9,391 nt of DNA from Hydrogenothermus sp. (GTDB lineage Bacteria > Aquificota > Aquificia > Aquificales > Hydrogenothermaceae). Below, piece by piece: positions 1 to 6,630 of the stretch. Position 1 is the stretch's first letter, and each line of letters starts with the position of its first letter. The stretch covers positions 1-9,391 of the forward strand of contig QNYP01000119.1 of NCBI GenBank assembly GCA_003978675.1, in the 5' to 3' direction. The notes under the pieces were generated by a model. It saw only the letters and a list, made by a program, of their open reading frames with translations, had not been told where the DNA came from and did no database searches. A program made the translations under genes and the position numbers.

Positions 1-119
1 CTAACCTGTGCATAACAACCTGTTGCCACGACAATCGCATTTGGATTTCTTCTTTTTGCTTGCCTTAAAACTTTTCTTGATGTTCTATCTGCATCGTTTG
101 TAACTGTGCAAGTATTTAC
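1..119. repeat. Left terminal fold-back: inverted copy of part of mtaB (probable assembly/amplification chimera)
   Basis: Every base from 1 to 119 pairs with 405 down to 287 (position i with 406-i), giving a 119-bp exact inverted repeat. After one mismatch at 120, seven more bases pair (121-127 with 279-285), and the match then ends. The copy corresponds to MtaB residues 46-85, including the Cys49 and Cys80 region, so the minus strand reads as a spurious second mtaB fragment. The unpaired loop is about 150-167 nt. The copied piece sits at the extreme end of the window, comes from the adjacent gene and has not diverged, so I read it as a fold-back chimera, not a gene or a transposon end. Confidence 0.9.
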
Positions 120-151
120 TACATAAAATCTTTTTAGGTGCAGGCAAATAG

Positions 152-1456
152 ATGAAAAATCTTAAAGTAGCTTTTGCAACTTTAGGTTGTAGAATGAACC
201 AGTTTGAAACTTCTGCTTTAGAAGAAAAATTTGTAAACAATGGTTATACATTGACTAACTTTGAAGATATTGCAGATGTTTATGTTGTAAATACTTGCAC
301 AGTTACAAACGATGCAGATAGAACATCAAGAAAAGTTTTAAGGCAAGCAAAAAGAAGAAATCCAAATGCGATTGTCGTGGCAACAGGTTGTTATGCACAG
401 GTTAGCCCAGAAAAACTTGCCCAAATAGAAGAAATAGACCTTGTAATTGGAAATTCTCATAAAACTGCTGTTTATGAAATTGTTGAGAATTTTATAAATG
501 AAAAAAGAAATGAAAAAGTTTTTATAGACAACATTTTTAGACAAAATCATTTTGAAACTTTTCAAATTAGTACATTTTTTGAAGGTGCAAGACCAATATT
601 AAAGGTTCAAGAAGGCTGTAATAGCTTTTGTAGTTTTTGTATTATTCCCTTTGCAAGGGGAAAAGTTAGAAGCGCAAAACCCAAAGAAATTATAAATCAG
701 GTTAAAATTCTTGTAGATAAAGGATATAAAGAAATAGTTCTAACAGGAACACAGTTATCCCAGTATGGATATGACCACAAAGAAGCAAATTTATATGAAC
801 TTTTAAAACATTTAATAAAGATAGATGGGTTATATAGAATAAGGTTATCTTCCATGAATGTTTCAGAAATTGACGAAAATCTACTTGATTTAATAACCTC
901 AGAAGAAAAAATAGCTCCACATTTTCATTTATCACTACAATCTGCTAATGATAAAGTTTTAAAAGATATGAAAAGAGACTATACATTAAGTGAGTATATA
1001 AATACTGTAGATAAAATTGTCAAAAGAAGACCAGAAACGGCAATTGGGACAGATGTAATAACTGGTTTTCCAACAGAAAGTAGACAAGATTTTGAAGAAA
1101 GTTTAAAAATTATTGAAGAACTTCCTTTTGCTTATATTCATGTATTTACCTATTCAGAAAGAGAAGGAACTTCCGCAACTAAAATAGGAGATTTAGTAAA
1201 TCCTAAAGAAAAAAAAGAAAGAACAAGAATTTTAAGAGAAATATCTCAAAAGAAAAACATAGAGTTTAGAAAAAGGTTTTTAGACAAAATCTTAGAAGTA
1301 TTAATATTTGCAGAAAAAAACGGTAAAAAAGTAGGATTGACAGGGAATTATATTCACATAAAATTTGATAGTGATAAACAATTAAATAGTATTACAAATG
1401 TTAAACTTGAAAAAATTGGTGAAGAAAGGGAAGATAATTTTGGAAAGGAAATCTAA
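152..1456 (+). CDS. mtaB: tRNA (N6-threonylcarbamoyladenosine(37)-C2)-methylthiotransferase MtaB
   Basis: A radical-SAM methylthiotransferase that converts t6A37 to ms2t6A37 in tRNAs reading ANN codons; it is cytosolic and carries two 4Fe-4S clusters. The N-terminal UPF0004 domain (about 4-110) begins with TLGCRMNQFET and supplies Cys13, Cys49 and Cys80 for the auxiliary cluster. The radical-SAM motif is GCNSFCSFC (Cys156, Cys160, Cys163), followed by IIPFARGKVRS, which is the MtaB rather than the MiaB signature. A TRAM-like RNA-binding tail covers about 378-425. The 434-aa length is normal. The start is fixed by an in-frame TAG at 149-151 directly before the ATG. AGGTG at 136-140 is a rather distant Shine-Dalgarno sequence. 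That TAG could end an upstream gene (final codons KIFLGAGK), but everything before about 120 is chimeric, so this cannot be tested here. Confidence 0.95.
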   Translation: MKNLKVAFATLGCRMNQFETSALEEKFVNNGYTLTNFEDIADVYVVNTCTVTNDADRTSRKVLRQAKRRNPNAIVVATGCYAQVSPEKLAQIEEIDLVIGNSHKTAVYEIVENFINEKRNEKVFIDNIFRQNHFETFQISTFFEGARPILKVQEGCNSFCSFCIIPFARGKVRSAKPKEIINQVKILVDKGYKEIVLTGTQLSQYGYDHKEANLYELLKHLIKIDGLYRIRLSSMNVSEIDENLLDLITSEEKIAPHFHLSLQSANDKVLKDMKRDYTLSEYINTVDKIVKRRPETAIGTDVITGFPTESRQDFEESLKIIEELPFAYIHVFTYSEREGTSATKIGDLVNPKEKKERTRILREISQKKNIEFRKRFLDKILEVLIFAEKNGKKVGLTGNYIHIKFDSDKQLNSITNVKLEKIGEEREDNFGKEI

Positions 1457-1480
1457 AAAATATTTTTGCACTTCCGATAA
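1454..1480 (+). promoter_or_regulatory. Sigma-28 (FliA) promoter of flgL
   Basis: TAAA at 1454-1457 is followed by exactly 15 nt and then TCCGATAA at 1473-1480. The known flagellar sigma-28 consensus is TAAA-N15-GCCGATAA, so the -35 core is perfect, the -10 matches 7 of 8 bases and the spacing is ideal. Transcription would start near 1487, leaving a leader of about 30 nt before the flgL ATG. The -35 element overlaps the mtaB stop codon (1454-1456). Its position just ahead of a late flagellar gene supports the call; start-site mapping would settle it. Confidence 0.8.
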
Positions 1481-1504
1481 TAAATGCTAGCTTAAAGCGG
1501 TTAT

Positions 1505-1510
1505 AGGTGG
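1505..1510 (+). promoter_or_regulatory. Shine-Dalgarno site of flgL
   Basis: AGGTGG lies 6 nt before the ATG at 1517 and supports that start over any downstream one. Confidence 0.7.
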
Positions 1511-1516
1511 AAAATA

Positions 1517-3091
1517 ATGAGAGTGCCTGATATATCGTTTTACAACACATTTATAAGGAATAATGAAATAAAAGAAAACAAGCTGGCAAAGTATACAAAC
1601 CAGCTTTCATCAGGCAAGAAATTACTTGTTCCATCTGATAACACAGTTGATACGGTAAAAGCTCAAAGACTTAGAAGAATAACTGATACACTTGCCACCT
1701 ATAACCGTAATATGGACCAAGTCCAAACAATTCTTGATGTTGCAGAAAGTACACTTGGAAATATTGTAGATGCATCTCAAGAAGCGAGAGTTCATATTGT
1801 CCAAGTTCTAAATACAGGTGTTATGGATGCAGAAGATGCTCAAATTTTGAGAGATTACTTCCAGTCTGTTAGAGACTATATAGTTAAACAGGCGAATGTT
1901 AGCATAGGAGATTCAAGACTATTTGGTGGAGTAAAAGCCCAGAAAGACCCATTTAATAACTCTGCTATTTATCAAGGCGAAAGCTTAGAAACTAAAGTTC
2001 CTGTATCAAAGGGAGTGGAACTTAATACAACTTTCAATGGTATAGAATATCTTGGAACTTTAAATTCTGGAGTTTATGACACTACTACAAATAAAGCTTC
2101 CCAAAAAATAGGAATTGTTAAGGCTTTAGATGACATTATTAATATAATAGATGGAAACGAGCTTAATATATACAAATCTAAAAATGGATTTACTTCAGAA
2201 AATTCACCAGTAGCTTCAACATCAGGAACTTTAACTATAAAATATGGAAGTAGCACATTTACGATTAATTATGATGCTGACCCAAATACTACAACCTCTA
2301 CAACTTTGCAGGAAATAGTAAATGAAATAAACACATCTACATCAAACCCGGGAGTTGCTGCTTTTATTTATACAGATAATGAAGGAAGAAAATATCTTGG
2401 GCTTGCAGGAAGTGATGGAACAACACCTGTTGAAGTTTCAGATACCGGAGATTTACTTCAAAATGTTGGAGGTTTTAGTAGTTTTGGAGATATTATAAAA
2501 CTTCATGGATATTATTCAGAAATGGGATACAATTCACCAACAGACCCTATAGTAGCGACTGGAGAAAGTGGAACTTTAACTATAAACTATGGAACACAAT
2601 CTTTTTCTATAAATTATGATGGGGATACAACAACAACAAATCCTTCAACATTAGAAGAGCTTGTTTTTGCAATAAATAAATCTCCGAACAACCCAGGGGT
2701 TAGAGCATATGTATATCAAGATAAAGATGGCACTTATAGATTAGGTCTTTTAGGAGATAACCCTGATAAAATAATATCAATACAAGATAGCTCAGGAAAT
2801 TTACAAAAAAGAATAGGTAATGTGGAAGCCATCTTAGACACATTTGACAAAGGCTTTCAAAAGGTAGCTCAAGGAAGGTCAAGAATAGGAACGCAAATAA
2901 ATGTTATAGAGGATTTTAAACCTCAAAATGAATATCTACAGGTTGCATTTTTTGAGCTTATATCAAAATTTGAAGATGCAGATTATGTTTCAGTAATAAC
3001 AGAATTAGAAAAAACAAGAACAGCATATGAGGCACTATTGGCCTCATTTAATCAAAATAAAGATTTATCTTTACTAAACTTTTTAAAGTAA
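1517..3091 (+). CDS. flgL: Flagellar hook-associated protein 3 (FlgL/HAP3), enlarged, with two tandem IN-like domains
   Basis: FlgL forms the outer hook-filament junction ring and is exported by the flagellar type III system, so no signal peptide is expected and none is seen. The N-terminal flagellin-like helical region (about 1-150) starts MRVPDISFYNTFIRNN and includes QLSSGKKLLVPSDN; the C-terminal helix region (about 440-524) closes the D0/D1 core. At 524 aa it is well above the usual roughly 300 to 420. The extra length holds two similar modules, residues 236-317 and 350-434, each with SGTLTIxYG, then INYD, then NPGV, then LGL, resembling the Flagellin_IN repeat. No flgK, csrA or fliW is adjacent, although flgK is the common partner. 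A sigma-28 promoter lies just upstream. Flagellin itself was considered, but the N-terminus and the basic SSGKKLLVPSDN segment fit FlgL better. Confidence 0.9.
   Translation: MRVPDISFYNTFIRNNEIKENKLAKYTNQLSSGKKLLVPSDNTVDTVKAQRLRRITDTLATYNRNMDQVQTILDVAESTLGNIVDASQEARVHIVQVLNTGVMDAEDAQILRDYFQSVRDYIVKQANVSIGDSRLFGGVKAQKDPFNNSAIYQGESLETKVPVSKGVELNTTFNGIEYLGTLNSGVYDTTTNKASQKIGIVKALDDIINIIDGNELNIYKSKNGFTSENSPVASTSGTLTIKYGSSTFTINYDADPNTTTSTTLQEIVNEINTSTSNPGVAAFIYTDNEGRKYLGLAGSDGTTPVEVSDTGDLLQNVGGFSSFGDIIKLHGYYSEMGYNSPTDPIVATGESGTLTINYGTQSFSINYDGDTTTTNPSTLEELVFAINKSPNNPGVRAYVYQDKDGTYRLGLLGDNPDKIISIQDSSGNLQKRIGNVEAILDTFDKGFQKVAQGRSRIGTQINVIEDFKPQNEYLQVAFFELISKFEDADYVSVITELEKTRTAYEALLASFNQNKDLSLLNFLK
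2222..2467 (+). repeat. Intragenic repeat 1 of FlgL (IN-like module)
   Basis: This encodes FlgL residues 236-317. It aligns without large gaps to residues 350-434, sharing SGTLTI, INYD, a TL-E--V--IN helix, NPGV and LGL-G. The DNA is also alike at the start: 24 bases from 2226 differ from 2570-2593 at one position. This indicates duplication inside the gene. Confidence 0.8.
2564..2818 (+). repeat. Intragenic repeat 2 of FlgL (IN-like module)
   Basis: This encodes FlgL residues 350-434, the second copy of the module described at 2222-2467. A linker of about 32 residues rich in Gly, Ser and Tyr separates the copies. By eye slightly under half of the residues are identical between copies, so the duplication is not very recent even though some DNA stretches remain close. 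Confidence 0.8.
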
Positions 3092-3095
3092 ATTT

Positions 3096-4091
3096 TTAAA
3101 TATTTTGAACTCCCTCTTCTAAAGAAATATCTTTTACCCAATCTTTATTCTCTAAATACCATTCAACAGTTCTTTTTAATCCTTCATCTACATCTACTTT
3201 TGGCTCCCAGTCTAAAAGTTTTTTTGCTTTTTCTATATCTGCCCATGTTTCTTTCATATCTGCTTTATTGAATGGTTTATGCTCAATTTTTGCTTTTTTA
3301 CCAAGTAAATTTTCTATTTTTTCTATTATTGTTTTTAAAGATATAGGATTTCTACCACCACCTAAATTTATAATTTCATATCCGACTTCTTTTTCCATTG
3401 CTAAAATGGTTCCTTCTGCAATGTCGTCAACATATGTAAAATCTCTAGCTTGAGTGCCATCACCAAATAGTTTTATAGGAGTTCCTTCGTCAATCCATTT
3501 TATGAATCTGAAAATACTCATATCAGGTCTTCCAGCAGGTCCAAACACTGTAAAGTATCTTACTACGGATACATCTATACCGTATAAGTAATGATATGTA
3601 TAAGCCATTACTTCCGCTGCTTTTTTTGAAGCTGCATAAGGAGATATAGGAGTATTTACAGGTAAAGTTTCTTTAAATGGCATAGGTTGACCTGCATATA
3701 GAGAAGATGTTGAGGCTAAAACAAATTTTTTAATTCCTTTTTCTTTCATTAATTCAAGTAAGTTTAAAGTTCCTGTAGCATTTGTTTCCATATACACAAA
3801 AGGATTTTTTATTGAGTATCTAACCCCAGCCCTTGCTGCAAGATTTACAACATAGTCAAAATTAAAACTATCAAATAAAATCTTTAAAGCTCCAAAATTT
3901 GATATATCTACTTTATAAAACTTAAAATTTCCGTATTTTTCTAACTGGGATTTTCTCCAAAGTTTTAGTTTTGGGTCGTAATAATCATTTAAGTTATCAA
4001 TCCCTATAACTTGATATCCTCTTTCCAATAGAAACTGTGCAGTTTTCCATCCAATAAATCCTGCTGAACCTGTAAGTAATACAGTTTTCAA
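3096..4091 (-). CDS. NAD-dependent sugar epimerase, probably UDP-glucuronate 4-epimerase
   Basis: An extended short-chain dehydrogenase/reductase that would interconvert UDP-glucuronate and UDP-galacturonate for surface polysaccharide. The Rossmann glycine motif is TGSAGFIG (7-14). DNLNDYYDPKLK (32-43) is typical of the UDP-glucuronate 4-epimerase branch, as are RYFTVFGPAGRPDMS (178-192) and the tail KPFNKADMKETWADIEKAKK (272-291). The catalytic residues are Tyr152 and Lys156 in SPYAASKKAA, with Ser/Thr near 128-129. No membrane segment is seen. At 331 aa it is full length. The start is TTG at 4091-4089, fixed by a near-perfect AAGGAGGT 7 nt upstream. It is the last gene of the minus-strand unit, 16 nt after the RNase Z-like gene, and its stop is 4 bp from that of flgL. 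The substrate is inferred from motifs; another UDP-sugar is possible. Confidence 0.85.
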   Translation of the reverse strand: MKTVLLTGSAGFIGWKTAQFLLERGYQVIGIDNLNDYYDPKLKLWRKSQLEKYGNFKFYKVDISNFGALKILFDSFNFDYVVNLAARAGVRYSIKNPFVYMETNATGTLNLLELMKEKGIKKFVLASTSSLYAGQPMPFKETLPVNTPISPYAASKKAAEVMAYTYHYLYGIDVSVVRYFTVFGPAGRPDMSIFRFIKWIDEGTPIKLFGDGTQARDFTYVDDIAEGTILAMEKEVGYEIINLGGGRNPISLKTIIEKIENLLGKKAKIEHKPFNKADMKETWADIEKAKKLLDWEPKVDVDEGLKRTVEWYLENKDWVKDISLEEGVQNI

Positions 4092-4098
4092 AGTAATT

Positions 4099-4106
4099 AC
4101 CTCCTT
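4099..4106 (-). promoter_or_regulatory. Strong Shine-Dalgarno site selecting a TTG start for the epimerase
   Basis: The minus strand reads AAGGAGGT, 7 nt before TTG at 4091-4089. It lies in the 16-nt gap after the preceding gene's TAA (4110-4108). No in-frame ATG is available near the N-terminus, and the Rossmann motif begins 7 residues in, so this TTG is the start. Confidence 0.85.
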
Positions 4107-4107
4107 T

Positions 4108-5097
4108 TTAGTATACTTTTATATCTGTATCTTTTAAAAATTTTGATAATTCGTTAAATATCAGCTTAGTATTTTTTCCATATCTCCTTGAAAAATGAAA
4201 CGGAACTAAATTTCTTACATTTGCAAGTTTTGCTATCTCTGCCGTTTGTTTTGTTGTTAAATGGTAAACTTTTGACGCTTGCTCGCTATCTTTTTCTAAA
4301 AATACTGATTCGCAATATAAATAATCTGAATCTTTAACAAGTTTAATAATCTTTTCTATATTCTCCTTTGAACCTAAAACATCTGTAATGTATGAGATTT
4401 TTATTCCTTTTTGGGTAAATGTGTATCTCTTTTTTAGAAAATCGTAAGTGTAATACTTGTTTTTTATTTTTAGCCTTTTTTTACAATTTTTAGGGTTTTC
4501 TAGAAATTCTTTTAGTTTTCCTATTTCTTTGCCTTTTAGTGGTAATTCTTTTATTAGTTCTTTATTTAGCTTTAATCTATCTGGAAAAACGAAACTATAC
4601 CCTAAAATTGGAATTTTGTGGTCTAAAACTGCAAAGTTTACTTTATAGTTTTCATTTTCATAAATTGTGTTGTTTTTTGCCTTGGTTCTTTTTATAAACT
4701 CTTTTTTGAATTTTTTCTTTATATCAAATCTGTAATGGTAGAAGTATCCGTCTTTATACTGTTTAACTAAAAAAATTATTTGTGGTTCAAATTCAACTAA
4801 GTTCCATATATAACCCTGTAATTTATGATAAATATTTTCTGCTACTGGATAAATACCAAATATTTCTACTATCTGCTGTTTTCCAAGTTTTAAACGAAGT
4901 AGATAATCAAATCCTATAAAATGATCCATATGGGTATGAGTAATAAAAATTTTATTAATTTTTTTTATGAGGCTTCTATCCAGTTTGTAGATATTTCCTA
5001 TATCAAAAAGTATATAATCTCCTGTATTTTCAACCTGTAAAAAAATCCCTGGGTCTTCGTATCTCTCATTTATCAAATAGTGTTTAACTCTTGGCAA
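4108..5097 (-). CDS. Metallo-beta-lactamase-fold hydrolase, divergent RNase Z-like
   Basis: Probably a metal-dependent RNA hydrolase related to RNase Z (tRNA 3' end processing). The metal site is visible: HTHMDH (His54, His56, Asp58, His59), His160 in LDHKIPILGYSF, Asp239 in ITDV, His279, and His301 in FHFSRRYG. The segment KELIKELPLKGKEIGKL and the ending HLTTKQTAEIAKLANVRNLVPFHFSRRY follow the RNase Z order. It departs from the family in several ways: the N-terminus lacks the glycine-rich first strand and goes straight to ILFDIG, the GDT motif is replaced by TDV, the HST motif reads HLT, and there is a lysine-rich stretch at 127-141. Activity on tRNA is therefore inferred. The start is TTG at 5097-5095, with AGAGGT 7 nt upstream and an in-frame TAG directly before it. 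At 329 aa it is near family length. Confidence 0.8.
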   Translation of the reverse strand: MPRVKHYLINERYEDPGIFLQVENTGDYILFDIGNIYKLDRSLIKKINKIFITHTHMDHFIGFDYLLRLKLGKQQIVEIFGIYPVAENIYHKLQGYIWNLVEFEPQIIFLVKQYKDGYFYHYRFDIKKKFKKEFIKRTKAKNNTIYENENYKVNFAVLDHKIPILGYSFVFPDRLKLNKELIKELPLKGKEIGKLKEFLENPKNCKKRLKIKNKYYTYDFLKKRYTFTQKGIKISYITDVLGSKENIEKIIKLVKDSDYLYCESVFLEKDSEQASKVYHLTTKQTAEIAKLANVRNLVPFHFSRRYGKNTKLIFNELSKFLKDTDIKVY

Positions 5098-5104
5098 CTA
5101 GGAA

Positions 5105-5110
5105 ACCTCT
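5105..5110 (-). promoter_or_regulatory. Shine-Dalgarno site overlapping the comM stop, selecting a TTG start
   Basis: The minus strand reads AGAGGT, overlapping the comM TAG (5111-5109), 7 nt before TTG at 5097. The overlap implies coupled translation of comM and the RNase Z-like gene. Confidence 0.75.
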
Positions 5111-6629
5111 AATTAAATAGCTCATCATTTATTTTAAAGTTAAACGCTTGAATTATATGAGATTTTTTGACTTTTGAAGAACCTTCTAAATCTGCAATTG
5201 TTTGAGACACTTTTAGAATTTTGTAGAAACTTCTTCCTGTTAAGTTAGCCCTTTGGGATAGAGTTTTTAATATATTTTCTGCATCAGACTCTAAAACTAC
5301 AAATTTATCAACTAATGCACTATCCATTTGAGCGTTATATTTTATTGGAAGGCCTTTAAATCTTTTCTTCTGGATTTCTATCGCTTTCATAATTTTTTCT
5401 TTTATTGTTTTTGAATTTTCTTCTTGCAAATTTTTACTCATAAGCTCATCTAACTTTGGTCTTATTATTTGAACTACTATATCTATCCTGTCTAATAGGG
5501 GGCCTGAAAGCTTTTTTAAGTATCTTTTTACTTGGGTTTCTGTGCATACACATTGTTTTTCTGGGTCTAATTTATATCCACACGGACAAGGATTTGCAGT
5601 TGCCACAAGTTGAAAATTAGCTGGAAACTCAAATTTACCATTAGCTCTTGAGATTGTAATTTTTCTATCTTCTAGAGGTTGCCTTAGTGCTTCTAAAGCA
5701 TTTCTTTTAAATTCTGGAAGCTCATCCAAAAATAGAACTCCATTATGGGCAAGGCTTATTTCTCCCGGTTTTGGATAAGTTCCTCCTCCTACTAATGCTG
5801 TATCAGAAGTTGAGTGATGAATAAATCTCATAGGTTTATATGCAATTATTGGTTCATCTAATAATCCTGCTACACTGTATATCTTCGTAGTTTCCAGTGC
5901 TTCATCTAAGTTTAAAGGGGGTAAGATTGTAGGTATTCTTTTTGCAAGCATTGTTTTTCCACTACCGGGAGAACCAATTAGTAAAATATTATGAAATCCT
6001 GCAACTGCAATTTGAATTGCTTTTTTAGCAAGTGTTTGTCCTTTTACATTTGAAAAATCTATATCAAATTGTTTTTCTAAGGCTAAATCCTCAAATTTTG
6101 ATTTTTTTGGAGATTTTTCTAAACTTTTGTTCAAAAATTCTACAACTTCCTTTAAATGTGAAAATCCATAAATATTTATTCCATCAATAAAAGATGCTTC
6201 ATCTTCGTTTTTAACAGGAACAATTAAATTTTTTACTCCTTTTTCTTTTAGTGATACTGCTATTGGTAAAACTCCATTAATCTTTCTTAACTTTCCATCT
6301 AAAGATAGTTCTCCTAAAAATGCAGTATTTTCTTCTACTTCATTTATAATTCCAGACTGGTATAAAATTCCAACTGCAATAGGTAAATCATAAATTGTTC
6401 CTTGTTTGGGAATATTTGCAGGAGCTAAATTAACAAGTATTTTTTTTAAAGGAAATTTATAACCTGTTGCTTCAATAGCTGACCTTATTCTTTCTTTACT
6501 TTCTTTTATTGCAGTATCAGGAAGTCCAACAATTAGAAATTGTGGAAGTCCTTTAGATAGACTAATTTCCACATCAATTTGAATACCATCTATTCCTAAG
6601 GTTCCACCACTTTTTATTGTTGTTATCAT
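5109..6629 (-). CDS. comM: ComM/YifB-family Mg-chelatase-like AAA+ ATPase
   Basis: ComM is a hexameric helicase that drives branch migration when incoming single-stranded DNA is integrated during natural transformation; homologues are also widespread in non-competent bacteria. The N-terminal ChlI-like domain (about 1-165) holds GLPQFLIVGLPDTAIKES. The Walker A is GSPGSGKT (219-226) and the Walker B is VLFLDE (298-303). LLDRID follows at 378-383 and GRS at 465-467, with the C-terminal Mg-chelatase helical domain after about 410. Four cysteines, CPCG (348, 350) and CVC (360, 362), form a likely metal-binding pair. I choose ATG at 6629, giving 506 aa and MITTIKSGGTLGIDG. An ATG at 6653 would add 8 residues but has no Shine-Dalgarno sequence and lies inside the upstream gene. 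With this start only 1 nt separates it from the preceding stop, so translation is probably coupled. Confidence 0.93.
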   Translation of the reverse strand: MITTIKSGGTLGIDGIQIDVEISLSKGLPQFLIVGLPDTAIKESKERIRSAIEATGYKFPLKKILVNLAPANIPKQGTIYDLPIAVGILYQSGIINEVEENTAFLGELSLDGKLRKINGVLPIAVSLKEKGVKNLIVPVKNEDEASFIDGINIYGFSHLKEVVEFLNKSLEKSPKKSKFEDLALEKQFDIDFSNVKGQTLAKKAIQIAVAGFHNILLIGSPGSGKTMLAKRIPTILPPLNLDEALETTKIYSVAGLLDEPIIAYKPMRFIHHSTSDTALVGGGTYPKPGEISLAHNGVLFLDELPEFKRNALEALRQPLEDRKITISRANGKFEFPANFQLVATANPCPCGYKLDPEKQCVCTETQVKRYLKKLSGPLLDRIDIVVQIIRPKLDELMSKNLQEENSKTIKEKIMKAIEIQKKRFKGLPIKYNAQMDSALVDKFVVLESDAENILKTLSQRANLTGRSFYKILKVSQTIADLEGSSKVKKSHIIQAFNFKINDELFN

Positions 6630-6630
6630 T

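Noticed and set aside
1..119. A second, partial mtaB gene on the minus strand.
   Set aside because: It is base-for-base identical to residues 46-85 of the adjacent mtaB, with no divergence and an abrupt junction. A chimera explains this better than a gene duplication.
125..151. Possible 3' end of an upstream plus-strand gene ending KIFLGAGK-stop directly before the mtaB ATG.
   Set aside because: Plausible, but only about 30 genuine bases remain upstream of mtaB before the chimeric junction, which is too little to support a gene call.
338..565. Short reading frames antisense to mtaB, flgL, the epimerase, the RNase Z-like gene and pyrE (for example 338-565, 702-935, 1622-1804, 2074-2256, 3268-3453, 4457-4648, 8274-8459).
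   Set aside because: Each lies wholly inside a well-supported gene on the other strand, has no recognisable domain, and reflects low-stop complementary frames in AT-rich DNA.
152..1456. MiaB (ms2i6A methylthiotransferase) instead of MtaB.
   Set aside because: The TLGCRMNQFET start and the CIIPFARGKVRS segment after the radical-SAM cysteines match the MtaB subgroup.
1517..3091. Flagellin (FliC).
   Set aside because: The N-terminus MRVPDISFYNTFIRNN and LLVPSDN segment are FlgL-like, and typical flagellin opening motifs are missing. The central modules alone are not diagnostic.
3096..4091. dTDP-glucose 4,6-dehydratase or GalE.
   Set aside because: It lacks the Asp-Glu pair of the dehydratase active site, and NDYYDPKLK plus GPAGRPDM point to the UDP-glucuronate 4-epimerase branch.
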